Positions 28,208 to 38,588 of a stretch of 64,000 nt of DNA are shown one piece after another. Source of the stretch: Nitrosomonas oligotropha (lineage in GTDB: Bacteria > Pseudomonadota > Gammaproteobacteria > Burkholderiales > Nitrosomonadaceae); NCBI RefSeq assembly GCF_900106555.1, contig NZ_FNOE01000009.1, forward strand, positions 1 to 64,000, read 5' to 3'. Made by a program: the position numbers and the translations under genes. Positions within the stretch are counted from its first letter, which is position 1. Every line of letters begins with the position of its first letter. The notes beneath the pieces are model-generated. The model saw only the letters and a program-made list of their open reading frames with translations. It did not search any database and was not told the DNA's origin.

Positions 28208-28620
28208 AGCTGCGATGCATCAATCGGGATGAACTCACCGTCCTGAAATTTCCCCGTTTGAATGCGGCCATCGGGGTGAATTTGCTCCAGGTAGCCGGGG
28301 TGCGCTAAGGAGACTTGGTATTTGAGCACGCTGCCGCTCACCGTTTGTGGCAAAATACCGCTGGCGCGATCGTCTTCGAGCGATTGAAATATGCCGGTAG
28401 GATCGACCGGCTCGCTGCTAACCGGCTCGACAGTAATTTTTGCCAATCCCGCCGAGATCGCCAGCAAGTCGTCGGGGTTCAGCATGTGGTCGACATTGCG
28501 CCCCATTTCCGCCCAATATTCGATTTGTTCCGCCGTGCTGCGGTGAAACCGCTCGGCGGTCAACGCGGCGGCTTGCATTAAGTCATCTTGCAGGCGGATC
28601 GGAGAAGCTGCTTTTGCCAT
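28204..28620 (-). CDS. ParD-like antitoxin
   Basis: 138 residues from ATG 28620, chosen for GGAGTG six bases upstream. N-terminal ParD_like motif IRLQDDLMQAAALTAERFHR and AAEQIEYWAEMGR-type helix. The C-terminal half (YLEQIHPDGRIQTGKF and so on) is not part of the classical Zeta antidote. The two-gene layout and ATGA overlap make it a strong antitoxin candidate. Divergent from the TonB receptor gene, so it may share a regulated region. Confidence 0.82.
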   Translation of the reverse strand: MAKAASPIRLQDDLMQAAALTAERFHRSTAEQIEYWAEMGRNVDHMLNPDDLLAISAGLAKITVEPVSSEPVDPTGIFQSLEDDRASGILPQTVSGSVLKYQVSLAHPGYLEQIHPDGRIQTGKFQDGEFIPIDASQL

Positions 28621-28768
28621 AATTTTCACTCCATCAATCAGAACGATCACAGATTGTAGCAGATTGCTACATATTTATATCGTTAGCAATTGGTAGAAAT
28701 TGACCGGCAGCCGCTCGGTAACTACTCTGCAATTTGATACCAGTTATCCGAGTGATACACTTGCGCGC

Positions 28769-30886
28769 ATGTTTGTTATTCCTGCTGCGTTTTTTTGTCC
28801 TGGCTGTTTTTCCTGCATGCGAACCGTGATTCATTTTTTAATGATTTTGGCCGGTTGCACTGCAATAACTTTACCTGCTTGGGCGCAGGAATCCAGAACC
28901 GCGCCATCCATCATTCTCAACCCGATCAACATCACCGCCACGCGCAGCGAGCGTTCGCCGGAGCAGATTCCGAACAGCGTCACGCAGATCTCGCGCACTC
29001 CGCAACATAACTACCAGCCCGGTGCGACATTGGATGAATTCGCGCGCGGCACGCCGGGAGTGTTTTTTCAGAATCAGTTCAACTTCACGCAGGATTTGCG
29101 CATTGCGATTCGCGGATTTGGCGCGCGCTCGCCGTTTGGGGTGCGCGGTATTCAGATGCACGTCGATGGCATTCCAGCGACGTTGCCGGACGGGCAGACG
29201 CAGTTGGATTCGATCGACCCGTCGCTGATCGAGCGCATGGATATTCTGCGCGGGCCTTCCGCGTCGTTGTATGGTAATGCTTCCGGCGGCATGATCGACA
29301 TCACCACGCGCGAAGCGCCGCCGGAGAAATTTGTGATCATGCCGCGCCAGGTGTTCGGGCAATACGGTTATCTGAAGTCCGAATTGTTTATGGGCGGACG
29401 GCAAGGAAACTTTGGTTACAGTTTGTATGGTTCGCACCTGCAACAGGATGGCTGGCGCGATCATAGCGCGATGCAGAATACGTTTTCGCAGGCTAAGCTG
29501 AATTTCCAGACGAGTGCCGATTCCGATTTGATGCTGGTGTTCCGCGAATTTTATTCGCCGCTGTCGAAAGACCCCGGCGCTTTGACCCGTGCGGAAGTGC
29601 AGGCCGACCCCCGGCAAGCTTCCGTGCGCAATGTGCAGTACAACGCCGGTGAGGAAATCCGCCAGGAGGAGATGGGCATCCGCTTTCGCCAACGACCATC
29701 TGCCGGCAAGGAATTCAGCATGACGGGGCATTGGTTGCAACGGGATTTCCAAAGCCGCCAGCAGTTTTTCGACGGCGGACAGGTGCAGTTTGACCGGCAG
29801 GTGGGCGGATTGATGATGCAATTCGTCAACGATCATATTTTGTTCAATCGCCCCAACCGCTTTCTGATCGGTGTCGATTACGGCATCCAGAACGACGACC
29901 GGCAACGTTTCAATAACAATTTTGGCGCGCGCGGCGCGTTGAACTTAAGCCAGACCGAGCGCGTGCAAAGCACCGGGCCGTTTTTCCGCAACGAATGGCG
30001 CGTGGCGGATAAGCTGGATGTGGTGTTCGGCGGGCGCTGGGATTGGCTGCGCTATGAAGTCAAAGATCAATTCAAAAGCGACGGTAACCAGTCCGGCGCG
30101 CGCACCGTATCGCAAGCCAGTGGCACCGCCGGGCTGGTGTATCACGTGACCAGCCAACAGCAGATTTACGCGCATACCGCTTCCGTTTTTGAAGCGCCGA
30201 CCACCACCGAATTGATCAACAATCCCGCCGGAAAAGGCGGTTTCAATCCGAATCTGAACGCGCAAACGTCGCTCAGCAACGAACTCGGCTTTCGCGGCAA
30301 CACCGCCGGATTCCAATACGACACCGCGGTGTTTTTTATCCGCACGTGGAACGAAATCACGCCGTTCGAACTGGCGTCGTCGCCCGGCCGGGCTTTCTTC
30401 CGCAACGCCGGACAATCGCGCCGCATCGGTGTCGAAACACGTCTGGCGACACCGGAATGGAAAGGTCTGCGCGGCGAAGTCAGTTACACCTTTTCCGATT
30501 TTGAATTCGAGAAATATGTTGTGAACGACGTGAATCTGAAAGGCAACATTTTCCCGGGCATTCCCCGTCACCGCTGGGAAGGATTGCTGCGCTACGCACA
30601 CCCGCTCGGCTTTTTCGGGCAACTACACGTGCACCGCGTCGGCGAGTTTTTTGTCAATGACACCAACAGCGCAACCAATCCGGCGTATACCTTGGGTCAA
30701 CTGCTGGCAGGATGGGAATTGCGGCGCAACAACCTTGAAAGCTCGATCTTTTTCGGCATCAACAACCTGTTCGATGCGCAATATAACGCCAATACCCGCA
30801 TCAACGCGGCCTTGGGACGCTACTACGAGCCGGGACCGCCGCTCAATGTGTTCGGCGGCGTGCGAGTGCGCATTGTGGTGTTTTGA
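28769..30886 (+). CDS. TonB-dependent outer-membrane receptor
   Basis: About 705 residues from ATG 28769, or 689 from ATG 28817, which begins a compact signal peptide ending LPAWAQ. Plug domain: INITATRSERSPEQIP, then PGVFFQNQFNFTQDLRIAIR, IERMDILRGPSASLYGNASGG. The rest is a beta-barrel ending in an aromatic-rich FGGVRVRIVVF, with the terminal Phe needed for outer-membrane assembly. Likely ferric siderophore uptake; no FecIR pair next to it, so regulation is unknown. No strong ribosome site is seen at either start. Confidence 0.87.
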   Translation: MFVIPAAFFCPGCFSCMRTVIHFLMILAGCTAITLPAWAQESRTAPSIILNPINITATRSERSPEQIPNSVTQISRTPQHNYQPGATLDEFARGTPGVFFQNQFNFTQDLRIAIRGFGARSPFGVRGIQMHVDGIPATLPDGQTQLDSIDPSLIERMDILRGPSASLYGNASGGMIDITTREAPPEKFVIMPRQVFGQYGYLKSELFMGGRQGNFGYSLYGSHLQQDGWRDHSAMQNTFSQAKLNFQTSADSDLMLVFREFYSPLSKDPGALTRAEVQADPRQASVRNVQYNAGEEIRQEEMGIRFRQRPSAGKEFSMTGHWLQRDFQSRQQFFDGGQVQFDRQVGGLMMQFVNDHILFNRPNRFLIGVDYGIQNDDRQRFNNNFGARGALNLSQTERVQSTGPFFRNEWRVADKLDVVFGGRWDWLRYEVKDQFKSDGNQSGARTVSQASGTAGLVYHVTSQQQIYAHTASVFEAPTTTELINNPAGKGGFNPNLNAQTSLSNELGFRGNTAGFQYDTAVFFIRTWNEITPFELASSPGRAFFRNAGQSRRIGVETRLATPEWKGLRGEVSYTFSDFEFEKYVVNDVNLKGNIFPGIPRHRWEGLLRYAHPLGFFGQLHVHRVGEFFVNDTNSATNPAYTLGQLLAGWELRRNNLESSIFFGINNLFDAQYNANTRINAALGRYYEPGPPLNVFGGVRVRIVVF

Positions 30887-30962
30887 CCGGCCTGTATTGA
30901 GCCGCTCCGGTAGGAATGGTACAGTGGAGCGCGTTAACTCATGCATCGTGACACTATCTACT

Positions 30963-32075
30963 ATGAAACGACCATTCAAAGAAATCCTGATCGTAATCGC
31001 TCTCTGTCTTGCTGTTTCACTCAGCGCACAAGCCCAGCGCCTCCAAACCGAATTCGATGTGCACTTGGTGGCCGAAGGATTGCAATTCCCGTGGGGCATG
31101 GCGTTCATGCCGGACGGCAATGTGCTGGTCACGGAAAAAGTAGGCCGGTTGCGGATCATCACCCCGGACGGCAAGGTATCGGAACCGGTCAAGGGCGTTC
31201 CGGCGGTTTTCTTTCAGCAGCAGGGTGGTTTGCTGGATGTAGCGCTGGATCCGGAGTTTGCCAAAAACCGGCTGATTTACCTGTCGTACGCCGAACCGGA
31301 AGGGTCGCGGGCGGGAACGGCGGTCGCCCGGGCTGAATTAAAAGACGGCAGCCTGGAAAACTTGCAGGTGATTTTCCGCCAGGTACCGAAAACGGAAGGA
31401 CCCGTGCATTTCGGTTCACGTCTGGCATTCGCGCCCGACGGCAATCTGTTCATCACCTTGGGTGATCGCGGGGATTACATGGAGGAAGCGCAGAATCTGA
31501 GCAATCACATCGGCAAGATCATCCGCATCCGGCCCGATGGCTCGGTGCCCGCCGACAATCCGTTCGTCAACAATCCGCAAGCCAAGCCGGAAATTTGGTC
31601 ATATGGCCACCGTAGCGTGCAGGGTGCAGCGATTCATCCGAAAACCGGCGCATTGTGGATCCACGAGCATGGTCCGAAAGGCGGCGATGAAATCAATATT
31701 CCGCAAGCCGGAAAAAATTACGGCTGGCCCAAGGCCAACTACGGCGTACACTACAACGGCGCGCCGATAAAGCACGAACACGCCGAGCAAGGCTTTGAAG
31801 AACCCATTCACTACTGGGTGCCGTCGATCGCACCGTCCGGCATGGTGTTTTATACCGGCAAACAATTTCCGGGATGGCGTGGCAGCTTGTTCATCGGCGC
31901 ACTCGCGGGACGGCAAGTCGTGCGTTTGACAACGGACGATAAGAAAATTCTCAGCGAAGAGCGCTTATTGACTAACACGCTGCGTTTCCGCGATGTCGAA
32001 CAAGGCCCGGATGGCGCATTGTATTTGTTGACGGATGAAGACAACGGCAAATTACTGAAACTGTCACCAAAATGA
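30963..32075 (+). CDS. PQQ-dependent sugar dehydrogenase (YliI/Asd-like)
   Basis: 370 residues from ATG 30963. Signal peptide ending SAQAQ, so periplasmic. Six-bladed beta-propeller motifs: GLQFPWGMAFMPDGNVLVTE, the GGLLDVALDPEF segment, HFGSRLAFAPDGNLFITLGD, EIWSYGHRSVQG and HEHGPKGGDEIN. These are the hallmarks of soluble aldose dehydrogenases. Follows the TonB gene by 76 bases. Confidence 0.88.
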   Translation: MKRPFKEILIVIALCLAVSLSAQAQRLQTEFDVHLVAEGLQFPWGMAFMPDGNVLVTEKVGRLRIITPDGKVSEPVKGVPAVFFQQQGGLLDVALDPEFAKNRLIYLSYAEPEGSRAGTAVARAELKDGSLENLQVIFRQVPKTEGPVHFGSRLAFAPDGNLFITLGDRGDYMEEAQNLSNHIGKIIRIRPDGSVPADNPFVNNPQAKPEIWSYGHRSVQGAAIHPKTGALWIHEHGPKGGDEINIPQAGKNYGWPKANYGVHYNGAPIKHEHAEQGFEEPIHYWVPSIAPSGMVFYTGKQFPGWRGSLFIGALAGRQVVRLTTDDKKILSEERLLTNTLRFRDVEQGPDGALYLLTDEDNGKLLKLSPK

Positions 32076-32191
32076 AACATTCATGCGGTATAAACCGGAC
32101 TCCGGCAAACCCGCGTATTTTCCACACAAGCACATTGGAACGGCAATAAATTGACAAGAAAAAGTAAAAATCACCTGAACAACTTCCATTG

Positions 32192-34276
32192 ATGGACACT
32201 CTCGATCTTAAAAACCCGACGCTGTATATCAACCGCGAGCTGAGCTTGCTCGAATTCAACCGGCGCGTCATCGAGCAAGTCAAGGATGAAAGCCTGCCGT
32301 TGCTGGAAAGATTGCGCTTCTTATGTATCGCCAGTACCAATCTGGACGAGTTCTTTGAGATCCGCGTGGCCGGTTTAAAACAGCAGGTCAAATACAGTTC
32401 GACACAAACGGGTCCGGATAATCTGTCTCCGGCGGAAGTGCTGGCACGCGTCAGTGAAACGGCGCATCAGTTTGTGCAAGAGCAGTACATCGTGTGGAAT
32501 GACTTGATCATACCGGCGCTGACCAAGGATAAAATACGCTTGCTGCGCCGTACGCAGTGGAAACCCTTGCTCGGCCGCTGGATACACCGCTATTTCAAAG
32601 ATGAAGTGCTGCCGGTGTTGAGTCCGATCGGCTTGGATCCCGCGCACCCTTTCCCCAAGGTTCTGAACAAGAACCTGTATTTCATCATATCGCTGGAAGG
32701 AAAAGATGCCTTCGGGCGGGATTCCGGGCTGGCCATCGTACAAGCGCCGCGTTCGTTGCCCAGGGTGGTTCCGGTTCCGGCAAAATACAGCGAAGGCAAT
32801 CACGATTTTGTCATGTTGTCGTCGATCATCCATGCGCACGTGGGCGATCTGTTTCCGGGCATGAGTGTGACCGGTTGCTATCAGTTCAAGGTGACGCGCG
32901 ATAGCGATCTGTTTATCGACGATGAAGCCATCGACGATCTGCTGCGCGCGCTCGAAGGCGAGCTGCCCTCGCGCCGCTTCAGCGACGCCGTGCGTTTGGA
33001 AGTGGCGGATAACTGTCCGGACAATCTCAGCCGTTTTCTGTTACAAAAATTCGGCTTGCAACAAAGCGATCTCTATCAAGTCGCAGGACCTGTCAATCTG
33101 GGGCGTTTACTCGCGATCTGCGATCTGGTTGACCGTCCGGAATTGAAATTCGCTGGATTCACACCGGATATACCCAAGCGTTTGCTGAAAAATTCCAGCA
33201 TTTTTGACGCGCTGCATAACGGCGACATCTTGCTGCACCATCCCTTTCAATCGTTTGCGCCGATCATCGATTTTCTGCGGCAAGCGGCAGCCGATCCCGA
33301 TGTGCTATCCATCAAACAGACGCTTTATCGTACCGGCATTGATTCAGCCGTCGTCGAAATATTAAAAATTGCAGCACGCGCCGGTAAGGAAGTTACCGTG
33401 GTAATCGAGCTGCGAGCACGATTCGATGAAGAAGCCAATATCGAGCTGGCTAGTGAGTTACAGCAGGCCGGGGCGCATGTGGTGTATGGTGTGGTGAATT
33501 ATAAAACCCACGCCAAAATGATTCTGGTGGTCAGGCGAGAAGGCCGCGCCTTGCGCCGCTACGTGCATTTGGGCACCGGAAACTACCATGCGCGCACGGC
33601 GCGGTTGTATACCGACTACGGTCTGCTGACGTGCGACAAGGCAATCGGCGAGGATGTCAACAAGCTGTTTCACCAATTGACCGGTCTGGGCCGCGCGGGC
33701 AAGCTGAAAAAACTTTTGCAATCGCCTTTTACGCTGCATAAAGGCATTCTGAATTACATCGACAAGGAAATCAGCGCTGCGGCCGCCGGAAAAAAAGCCT
33801 GGATCATCGCCAAAATGAATGCGCTGGTCGATCCGGAAATCATCGCCGCGCTGTACAAGGCATCGCAAGCGGGTGTAAAGATCGACTTGATCATTCGCGG
33901 TATCTGTTGCCTGCGCCCCGGTATCAAGGATGTATCGGAGAATATCACCGTGCGTTCGATCGTCGGCCGTTTTCTCGAACATACCCGGGTGTATTATTTT
34001 CATAATGGCGGCGGTATCGGCGAAGAACTGGTTTTTTGTTCCAGCGCGGATTGGATGACGCGCAATTTACATTACCGCGTTGAGGTGTGCTTCCCCGTCG
34101 AAGAAAAACGCACTAGCGACAATGTCATCGATCAGGGATTATTAAGTTATTTGTCCGATAATACACAGGCTTGGGTACTACAAAGCGACGGCTCGTACAA
34201 GCGCCTGAAACCCGGCACATCCAAACCACGCTCGGCGCAACAGCTTCTGCTGGAACATTATTGCGGTCCGGCTTAA
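32192..34276 (+). CDS. ppk1: Polyphosphate kinase 1
   Basis: 694 residues, the usual Ppk1 length. Order: N-terminal helical domain (YINRELSLLEFNRRVIEQV), head domain, then two phospholipase-D-like catalytic domains. The phosphoryl-accepting His is in NYKTHAKMILVVRR (about residue 440), and the second HxK-type site is near YVHLGTGNYHARTARLYTD. It reversibly makes polyphosphate from ATP. TTG 32189 is an alternative start one codon earlier. Followed by only five bases to the next gene, so an operon. Confidence 0.95.
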   Translation: MDTLDLKNPTLYINRELSLLEFNRRVIEQVKDESLPLLERLRFLCIASTNLDEFFEIRVAGLKQQVKYSSTQTGPDNLSPAEVLARVSETAHQFVQEQYIVWNDLIIPALTKDKIRLLRRTQWKPLLGRWIHRYFKDEVLPVLSPIGLDPAHPFPKVLNKNLYFIISLEGKDAFGRDSGLAIVQAPRSLPRVVPVPAKYSEGNHDFVMLSSIIHAHVGDLFPGMSVTGCYQFKVTRDSDLFIDDEAIDDLLRALEGELPSRRFSDAVRLEVADNCPDNLSRFLLQKFGLQQSDLYQVAGPVNLGRLLAICDLVDRPELKFAGFTPDIPKRLLKNSSIFDALHNGDILLHHPFQSFAPIIDFLRQAAADPDVLSIKQTLYRTGIDSAVVEILKIAARAGKEVTVVIELRARFDEEANIELASELQQAGAHVVYGVVNYKTHAKMILVVRREGRALRRYVHLGTGNYHARTARLYTDYGLLTCDKAIGEDVNKLFHQLTGLGRAGKLKKLLQSPFTLHKGILNYIDKEISAAAAGKKAWIIAKMNALVDPEIIAALYKASQAGVKIDLIIRGICCLRPGIKDVSENITVRSIVGRFLEHTRVYYFHNGGGIGEELVFCSSADWMTRNLHYRVEVCFPVEEKRTSDNVIDQGLLSYLSDNTQAWVLQSDGSYKRLKPGTSKPRSAQQLLLEHYCGPA

Positions 34277-34280
34277 GGAA

Positions 34281-34727
34281 GTGATTTACCACCTCACCTT
34301 TCGATGGATTCTCATTGCCGCACTGGCGGCCGTATCGTATTCAATAGGAACAATGCCGGCAGCAGCCGCAGAACCGGAGGTGGGCTCACCAGAACTCTTC
34401 TGTCAGATACGCTACGCCAGTGAAACACGCACGCTTCACCAATTTGCCACAACCGATCCCTATTCAGCTGCCACAGCGGATTTTGACAATCGTTTCCGCT
34501 TTAGAGCTGTCGTGCTGGGCTCATCCGGCCAGGTCGACCATATCACGCTGACGGTGTATGAATTGGTTAAGGAAGCACCTCCCGTCATCATTCACCAGGT
34601 ACGTTATCACGCGCCTTTCAACATGCATAATGAAATTCCTGCTTTAACAGGCTGGAACCATGTTTACGCAAACTATCTTGGGCGCGAATTGCGCTATGGA
34701 TGCGCACTACAATCGGTGCAATCATGA
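34281..34727 (+). CDS. Secreted protein of unknown function
   Basis: 148 residues. Signal peptide (hydrophobic from residue 8 to 23, then AAAAEPE). The mature part has two Cys. GTG 34281 is the most likely start because the first ATG (34351) would remove the signal peptide; AAGGA lies almost on top of it. Coupled by ATGA to the CapA gene. Family not recognised. Confidence 0.65.
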   Translation: MIYHLTFRWILIAALAAVSYSIGTMPAAAAEPEVGSPELFCQIRYASETRTLHQFATTDPYSAATADFDNRFRFRAVVLGSSGQVDHITLTVYELVKEAPPVIIHQVRYHAPFNMHNEIPALTGWNHVYANYLGRELRYGCALQSVQS

Positions 34728-35665
34728 TCTGCCGCAAGCTCACCAATATCCTGCTTCTGTGCATATTGAGCTCAATCTTTCCCACTCATGCTGCCGGGCC
34801 AGTTGATCCGGACACTCCGAACACTACTGTACGTATTGTCTGGATGGGTGACATCATGCTGGCCGATGGGCCGGGACGTCTGATCGCAAGCGGTGGCAAC
34901 CCCTTTCAGCCCTTCGCCTCGCGGCTGGCTGACGCCGACATCCGGGTAGCCAATCTGGAATGCGTCATCGCCGAGGGCGGTAAAGCAATCAACAAACCCT
35001 GGACCTTCCGTGCTTCCCCAGCTGTACTGCCATTGCTCAGAAGCCATATTGATGCCGTATCACTGGCCAACAACCATGCGGGCGATTACGGCAAGGATGC
35101 CTTTTCGGAAATGATCACTCACTTACAACAGGCCAACATACCTTATTTCGGCGGCGGTATGGATTGGCGTGAAGCTCACAAGCCACTGATCATCGAGCGC
35201 AAAGGCCTGAAAATAGCCTTGCTGGGCTATGATGAATTCTTCCCGCGCGTATTCGAAGCTGGCGAGAAATTACCTGGGGTAGCGTGGTCAGAAGATGAGC
35301 AGGTTGTGTACGATATCCAGCAGGCACGCAAGCAGGCGGATATCGTCATCCCCTTCATGCACTGGGGTCAGGAACACGAGCCAATCGCTAATGATCGCCA
35401 GCGCGAACTGGCTCGCCTGATGATCGATGCTGGCGCCGATGCCGTGGTGGGCACACACCCGCATGTCGTGCAAGATACGGAAACCTACCGGGGAAAACCC
35501 ATCATTTACAGCTTGGGCAACTTCATTTTCGACGGTTTCTCATCCATCGAAAATAATACTGGCTGGGTGCTATGGATGGATGTAACGATTCAGGGCGTAA
35601 CAAACTGGCGCATTGAACACGCCCATATTGATCAACAAGGCACTCCATATCCGCTAAGCAATTAA
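34724..35665 (+). CDS. CapA-family (PGA_cap) metallophosphatase-like protein
   Basis: About 313 residues from ATG 34724, overlapping the previous stop by ATGA. N-terminal signal segment. Metallophosphatase-like motifs: VWMGDIMLADG, ANLECVIAEGG, VSLANNHAGDYG, FMHWGQEHEP and VVGTHPHVVQ, followed by YSLGNFIFD. These match the CapA domain used in poly-gamma-glutamate capsule systems, but other roles exist and no capBC genes are here. Third gene behind ppk1. Confidence 0.85.
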   Translation: MICRKLTNILLLCILSSIFPTHAAGPVDPDTPNTTVRIVWMGDIMLADGPGRLIASGGNPFQPFASRLADADIRVANLECVIAEGGKAINKPWTFRASPAVLPLLRSHIDAVSLANNHAGDYGKDAFSEMITHLQQANIPYFGGGMDWREAHKPLIIERKGLKIALLGYDEFFPRVFEAGEKLPGVAWSEDEQVVYDIQQARKQADIVIPFMHWGQEHEPIANDRQRELARLMIDAGADAVVGTHPHVVQDTETYRGKPIIYSLGNFIFDGFSSIENNTGWVLWMDVTIQGVTNWRIEHAHIDQQGTPYPLSN

Positions 35666-35750
35666 ATTCCTCAACAACTGGGAAAACCGGAAAGATCATC
35701 ACAAAAACCAGCAGCATGCTGCGGATTCTCCCCCAAAAGTCAGCGCTTGC

Positions 35751-38588
35751 TCAGCGCAGCAGCTTGTGCTGCATTAAGTTATACAACGCCTCATAGGGAA
35801 TAGGACGGCTGAAATAATAGCCCTGATGAAAATAACATGCATGCTGAAGCAATAATTTAACCTGCCGTTCCGTTTCCACGCCTTCCGCAATCACCGTCAG
35901 ACCGAGATTTTTCCCGAGACCGATAATGGCTTGCACGATTTTCAGATCGTTCCGGTTCTGATCCAGCGTCCGCACGAAGGATTTATCAATTTTCAAGATA
36001 TCGATCGGCAGTTCACGCAGCAATGTCAGCGAGGAGTAGCCTGTGCCGAAGTCATCCAGGGCGATTAAAATATCGAGGCGCTTAATTTCCTCTAGCACTT
36101 TGCTGACCCGTTCCATGTCGTTGACAATGGCGCTCTCGGTTATTTCCAGAATCAAGGACTTGGCAGGCAGTCCGGTATCGTGCAGCACTTGTACAATCGT
36201 TTGCGGAAAGTTCTTGTTTAATAATTGCCGCGGATTGACGTTCACCGAAACGTTTACCGGATAACCCAATTGCAAGAGGTTGTATGCCGCGGCGCATGAG
36301 GTTTTCAGCACGATTTCGCCCAGCTGCTCAATCTGGCCGATGTCCTCCGCCAGCGGAAGAAACTCGCTCGGCGACAAATAGCCCCGCTTCGGGTGCAGCC
36401 AGCGGACCAGCGCTTCGATACGCGCGATATGATGCGATTGCGCATTGACGATCGGCTGAAACAATACCTGCAATTCATCATTTTTTATCGCGGCGCGTAA
36501 TTCCCTTTCCAGTTCGAGCTGATCGCGCGTCCAAACCACCGAGGATTCAGCGGAATAAAAACCGAAGTGATTCCCGCCATCCTTCTTGACGCGATACATT
36601 GCGGTACCGGCTCTTTCCAATACCGTTTCGCCGGTCAGTCCATCTTCAGGGTAAAAACTCACGCCGATACTGACGGAAACAAATACTTCAAATCCATCAA
36701 TCTCAAACCGTTGCCGGATGGTGTCGAGAATTCTCTGCGCCATCTCCGGCGCGGAATCTTCCTTCGCCAGACGGTTAAATAGCAGCACGAACTCATCGCC
36801 GCCCCAGCGTGCCAGGATGACCTCAGCTCCCACAATATCGAATAGACGGCTGGAAACCAACTTGAGTAATTTGTCTCCGGCATGATGGCCCATGGCATCG
36901 TTAATTTTTTTGAAATTATCCAGGGTGACAAAAAATACCGTAATATTCTTCCCGGTATCGGGGATTGTCTGAATCAGGGAATCAAATTGCGCCAGCAGTC
37001 TCGAGCGATTCGGTAACTTGGTTAACGCATCGTGGCTTTGCTGGTGCGCAACTTGCTGCGCCAGTTCAATGCGGTCGGTAATATCCGTCATCGCGATTAC
37101 CGAACCCATCATGGCTTTTTGATCGTCGAATAACTGATTCCGCGTAATCCGCACCGTCCGTTCAGTGCCTTGCGCTGTTTTCAGCAAGCATTCAACCATG
37201 CCGGGTTTATGCAAACCGCCGTCCAAGATATCTTTCCCGGCTGGGTTAGCGGATAAGCCGTTGTTTCGGGTATCCAGTCCCAGAATTTCCGCTAACAGCT
37301 TGCCCTTGATCTGATTGAGCTGGGTTCGCAGAATTGTCTCCGCGCCTTTGTTGATGTAGATCACATGGTCAAAAGCATCAGTAATGATGACGCCATCCCC
37401 GATTGATTCCAGTGCCGCATTGGAATGTGTTTTATCAATCCAGAATGTGCGCAGAAATTCATTGATGCGCCGCCAGTTCCAAAGCGGATACAGCGATAAC
37501 GTGCCCAATAACGCCGCGCCGGGGGGAATCCAGATGCGATTCAGCGTCAGGATCAAGCCGCAAAGAAATAATCCGGCAATCATGAGCGCGAGTAATAGCG
37601 GGATTGTCAGATTTTTCCCTGTCCAGGCAATGATCACCAGAATAGCGCTTACCCAGAAAACTGCGATGGCTGCTGTAATCACTGCGGGAGCGGGATGAAT
37701 GATGCGGCCGGTTGCCAGCATGGAAAAAACATTGGCATGCCATTCCACGCCCGTCATGAGTTGATGATTGAGCGGCGATACCGGTGTGGCGAAACGTGTT
37801 CCCATTCCCGCCGCGGTCATGCCGACGATCACCGTTTTGTTTCTTAAGCTGGCCAAGGCCTCATCGTCGAACAAAACCCTGGCGTACGATATTCTCCGGA
37901 AACTGCCGGGCTCCCCAGCATAAGGGATCAGCGCTTGCTGCGCTCTTACCCAGTGTTCCGGTTGCTCCGGCACTGCCACAGGGTTTTGCAGTTGATAGAT
38001 TGCTCTCGCGGCGGCCGGATTGGTCAGCGCCAATCCTAATGCGGGCCATGCGGGCGCATTAATCCCCGCGGATAAAAAAACGCGCCGCGCAACGCCATCG
38101 CTATCCAGTTCAACGTCAACATGGCCGAGTACAGCCTGTTGGGTAAACAGGGGCAGCGGCTGCACCAGCGTTAACAATTGCGTATCGGCGTCAAATACCG
38201 GCGCCACCGGCAAAATGACATTGCCGTGTTCGGCAATCGCGTAAGCCAGCAAATGATCGGCGTAGGGATCGCTATCCTGCGGCTCGGAGAACAGCAAATC
38301 CAAAGCCACCGCTTGATTGTCAATCGATTTCAGCCGGTTGATCAATTCCGCGTGCACGCCTCTGGACCACGGCCAGCGGCCTAAAGTTTTGAAGCTTTCA
38401 TCATCGATCGCGACAATGACAACATCGGGATCCTGTGGATATTGCTGCAACGTGGCTATTTTGTCATAGAGGATAAAATCGAAGCGCTCCAGTACTTCCG
38501 TATAAGCGATGAAAGCAACTCCGGCGAGCAGGATTACGATGCGGATAGCAAATGACCGGTGCTTCCGCAGCTGACCCGCCTGGATCAT
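35751..38588 (-). CDS. CHASE2-PAS-GGDEF-EAL membrane c-di-GMP protein
   Basis: 945 residues. An N-terminal membrane helix, a periplasmic CHASE2 sensor (about 35-300: DPDVVIVAIDDESFKTLGRW, AVALDLLFSEPQD), three more helices at about 305-365, a PAS domain near 385-505, GGDEF with intact WGGDEFVLLF and no RxxD inhibitory site, and EAL with RIEALVRW, EITESAI, DDFGTGYSSL, KIDKSFV and VIAEGVE. Both activities look possible. Four-base overlap (ATGA) with the LysM-FecR gene means they are made together; CHASE2-FecR pairs are common in proteobacteria, and the partner may present the ligand. Confidence 0.92.
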   Translation of the reverse strand: MIQAGQLRKHRSFAIRIVILLAGVAFIAYTEVLERFDFILYDKIATLQQYPQDPDVVIVAIDDESFKTLGRWPWSRGVHAELINRLKSIDNQAVALDLLFSEPQDSDPYADHLLAYAIAEHGNVILPVAPVFDADTQLLTLVQPLPLFTQQAVLGHVDVELDSDGVARRVFLSAGINAPAWPALGLALTNPAAARAIYQLQNPVAVPEQPEHWVRAQQALIPYAGEPGSFRRISYARVLFDDEALASLRNKTVIVGMTAAGMGTRFATPVSPLNHQLMTGVEWHANVFSMLATGRIIHPAPAVITAAIAVFWVSAILVIIAWTGKNLTIPLLLALMIAGLFLCGLILTLNRIWIPPGAALLGTLSLYPLWNWRRINEFLRTFWIDKTHSNAALESIGDGVIITDAFDHVIYINKGAETILRTQLNQIKGKLLAEILGLDTRNNGLSANPAGKDILDGGLHKPGMVECLLKTAQGTERTVRITRNQLFDDQKAMMGSVIAMTDITDRIELAQQVAHQQSHDALTKLPNRSRLLAQFDSLIQTIPDTGKNITVFFVTLDNFKKINDAMGHHAGDKLLKLVSSRLFDIVGAEVILARWGGDEFVLLFNRLAKEDSAPEMAQRILDTIRQRFEIDGFEVFVSVSIGVSFYPEDGLTGETVLERAGTAMYRVKKDGGNHFGFYSAESSVVWTRDQLELERELRAAIKNDELQVLFQPIVNAQSHHIARIEALVRWLHPKRGYLSPSEFLPLAEDIGQIEQLGEIVLKTSCAAAYNLLQLGYPVNVSVNVNPRQLLNKNFPQTIVQVLHDTGLPAKSLILEITESAIVNDMERVSKVLEEIKRLDILIALDDFGTGYSSLTLLRELPIDILKIDKSFVRTLDQNRNDLKIVQAIIGLGKNLGLTVIAEGVETERQVKLLLQHACYFHQGYYFSRPIPYEALYNLMQHKLLR

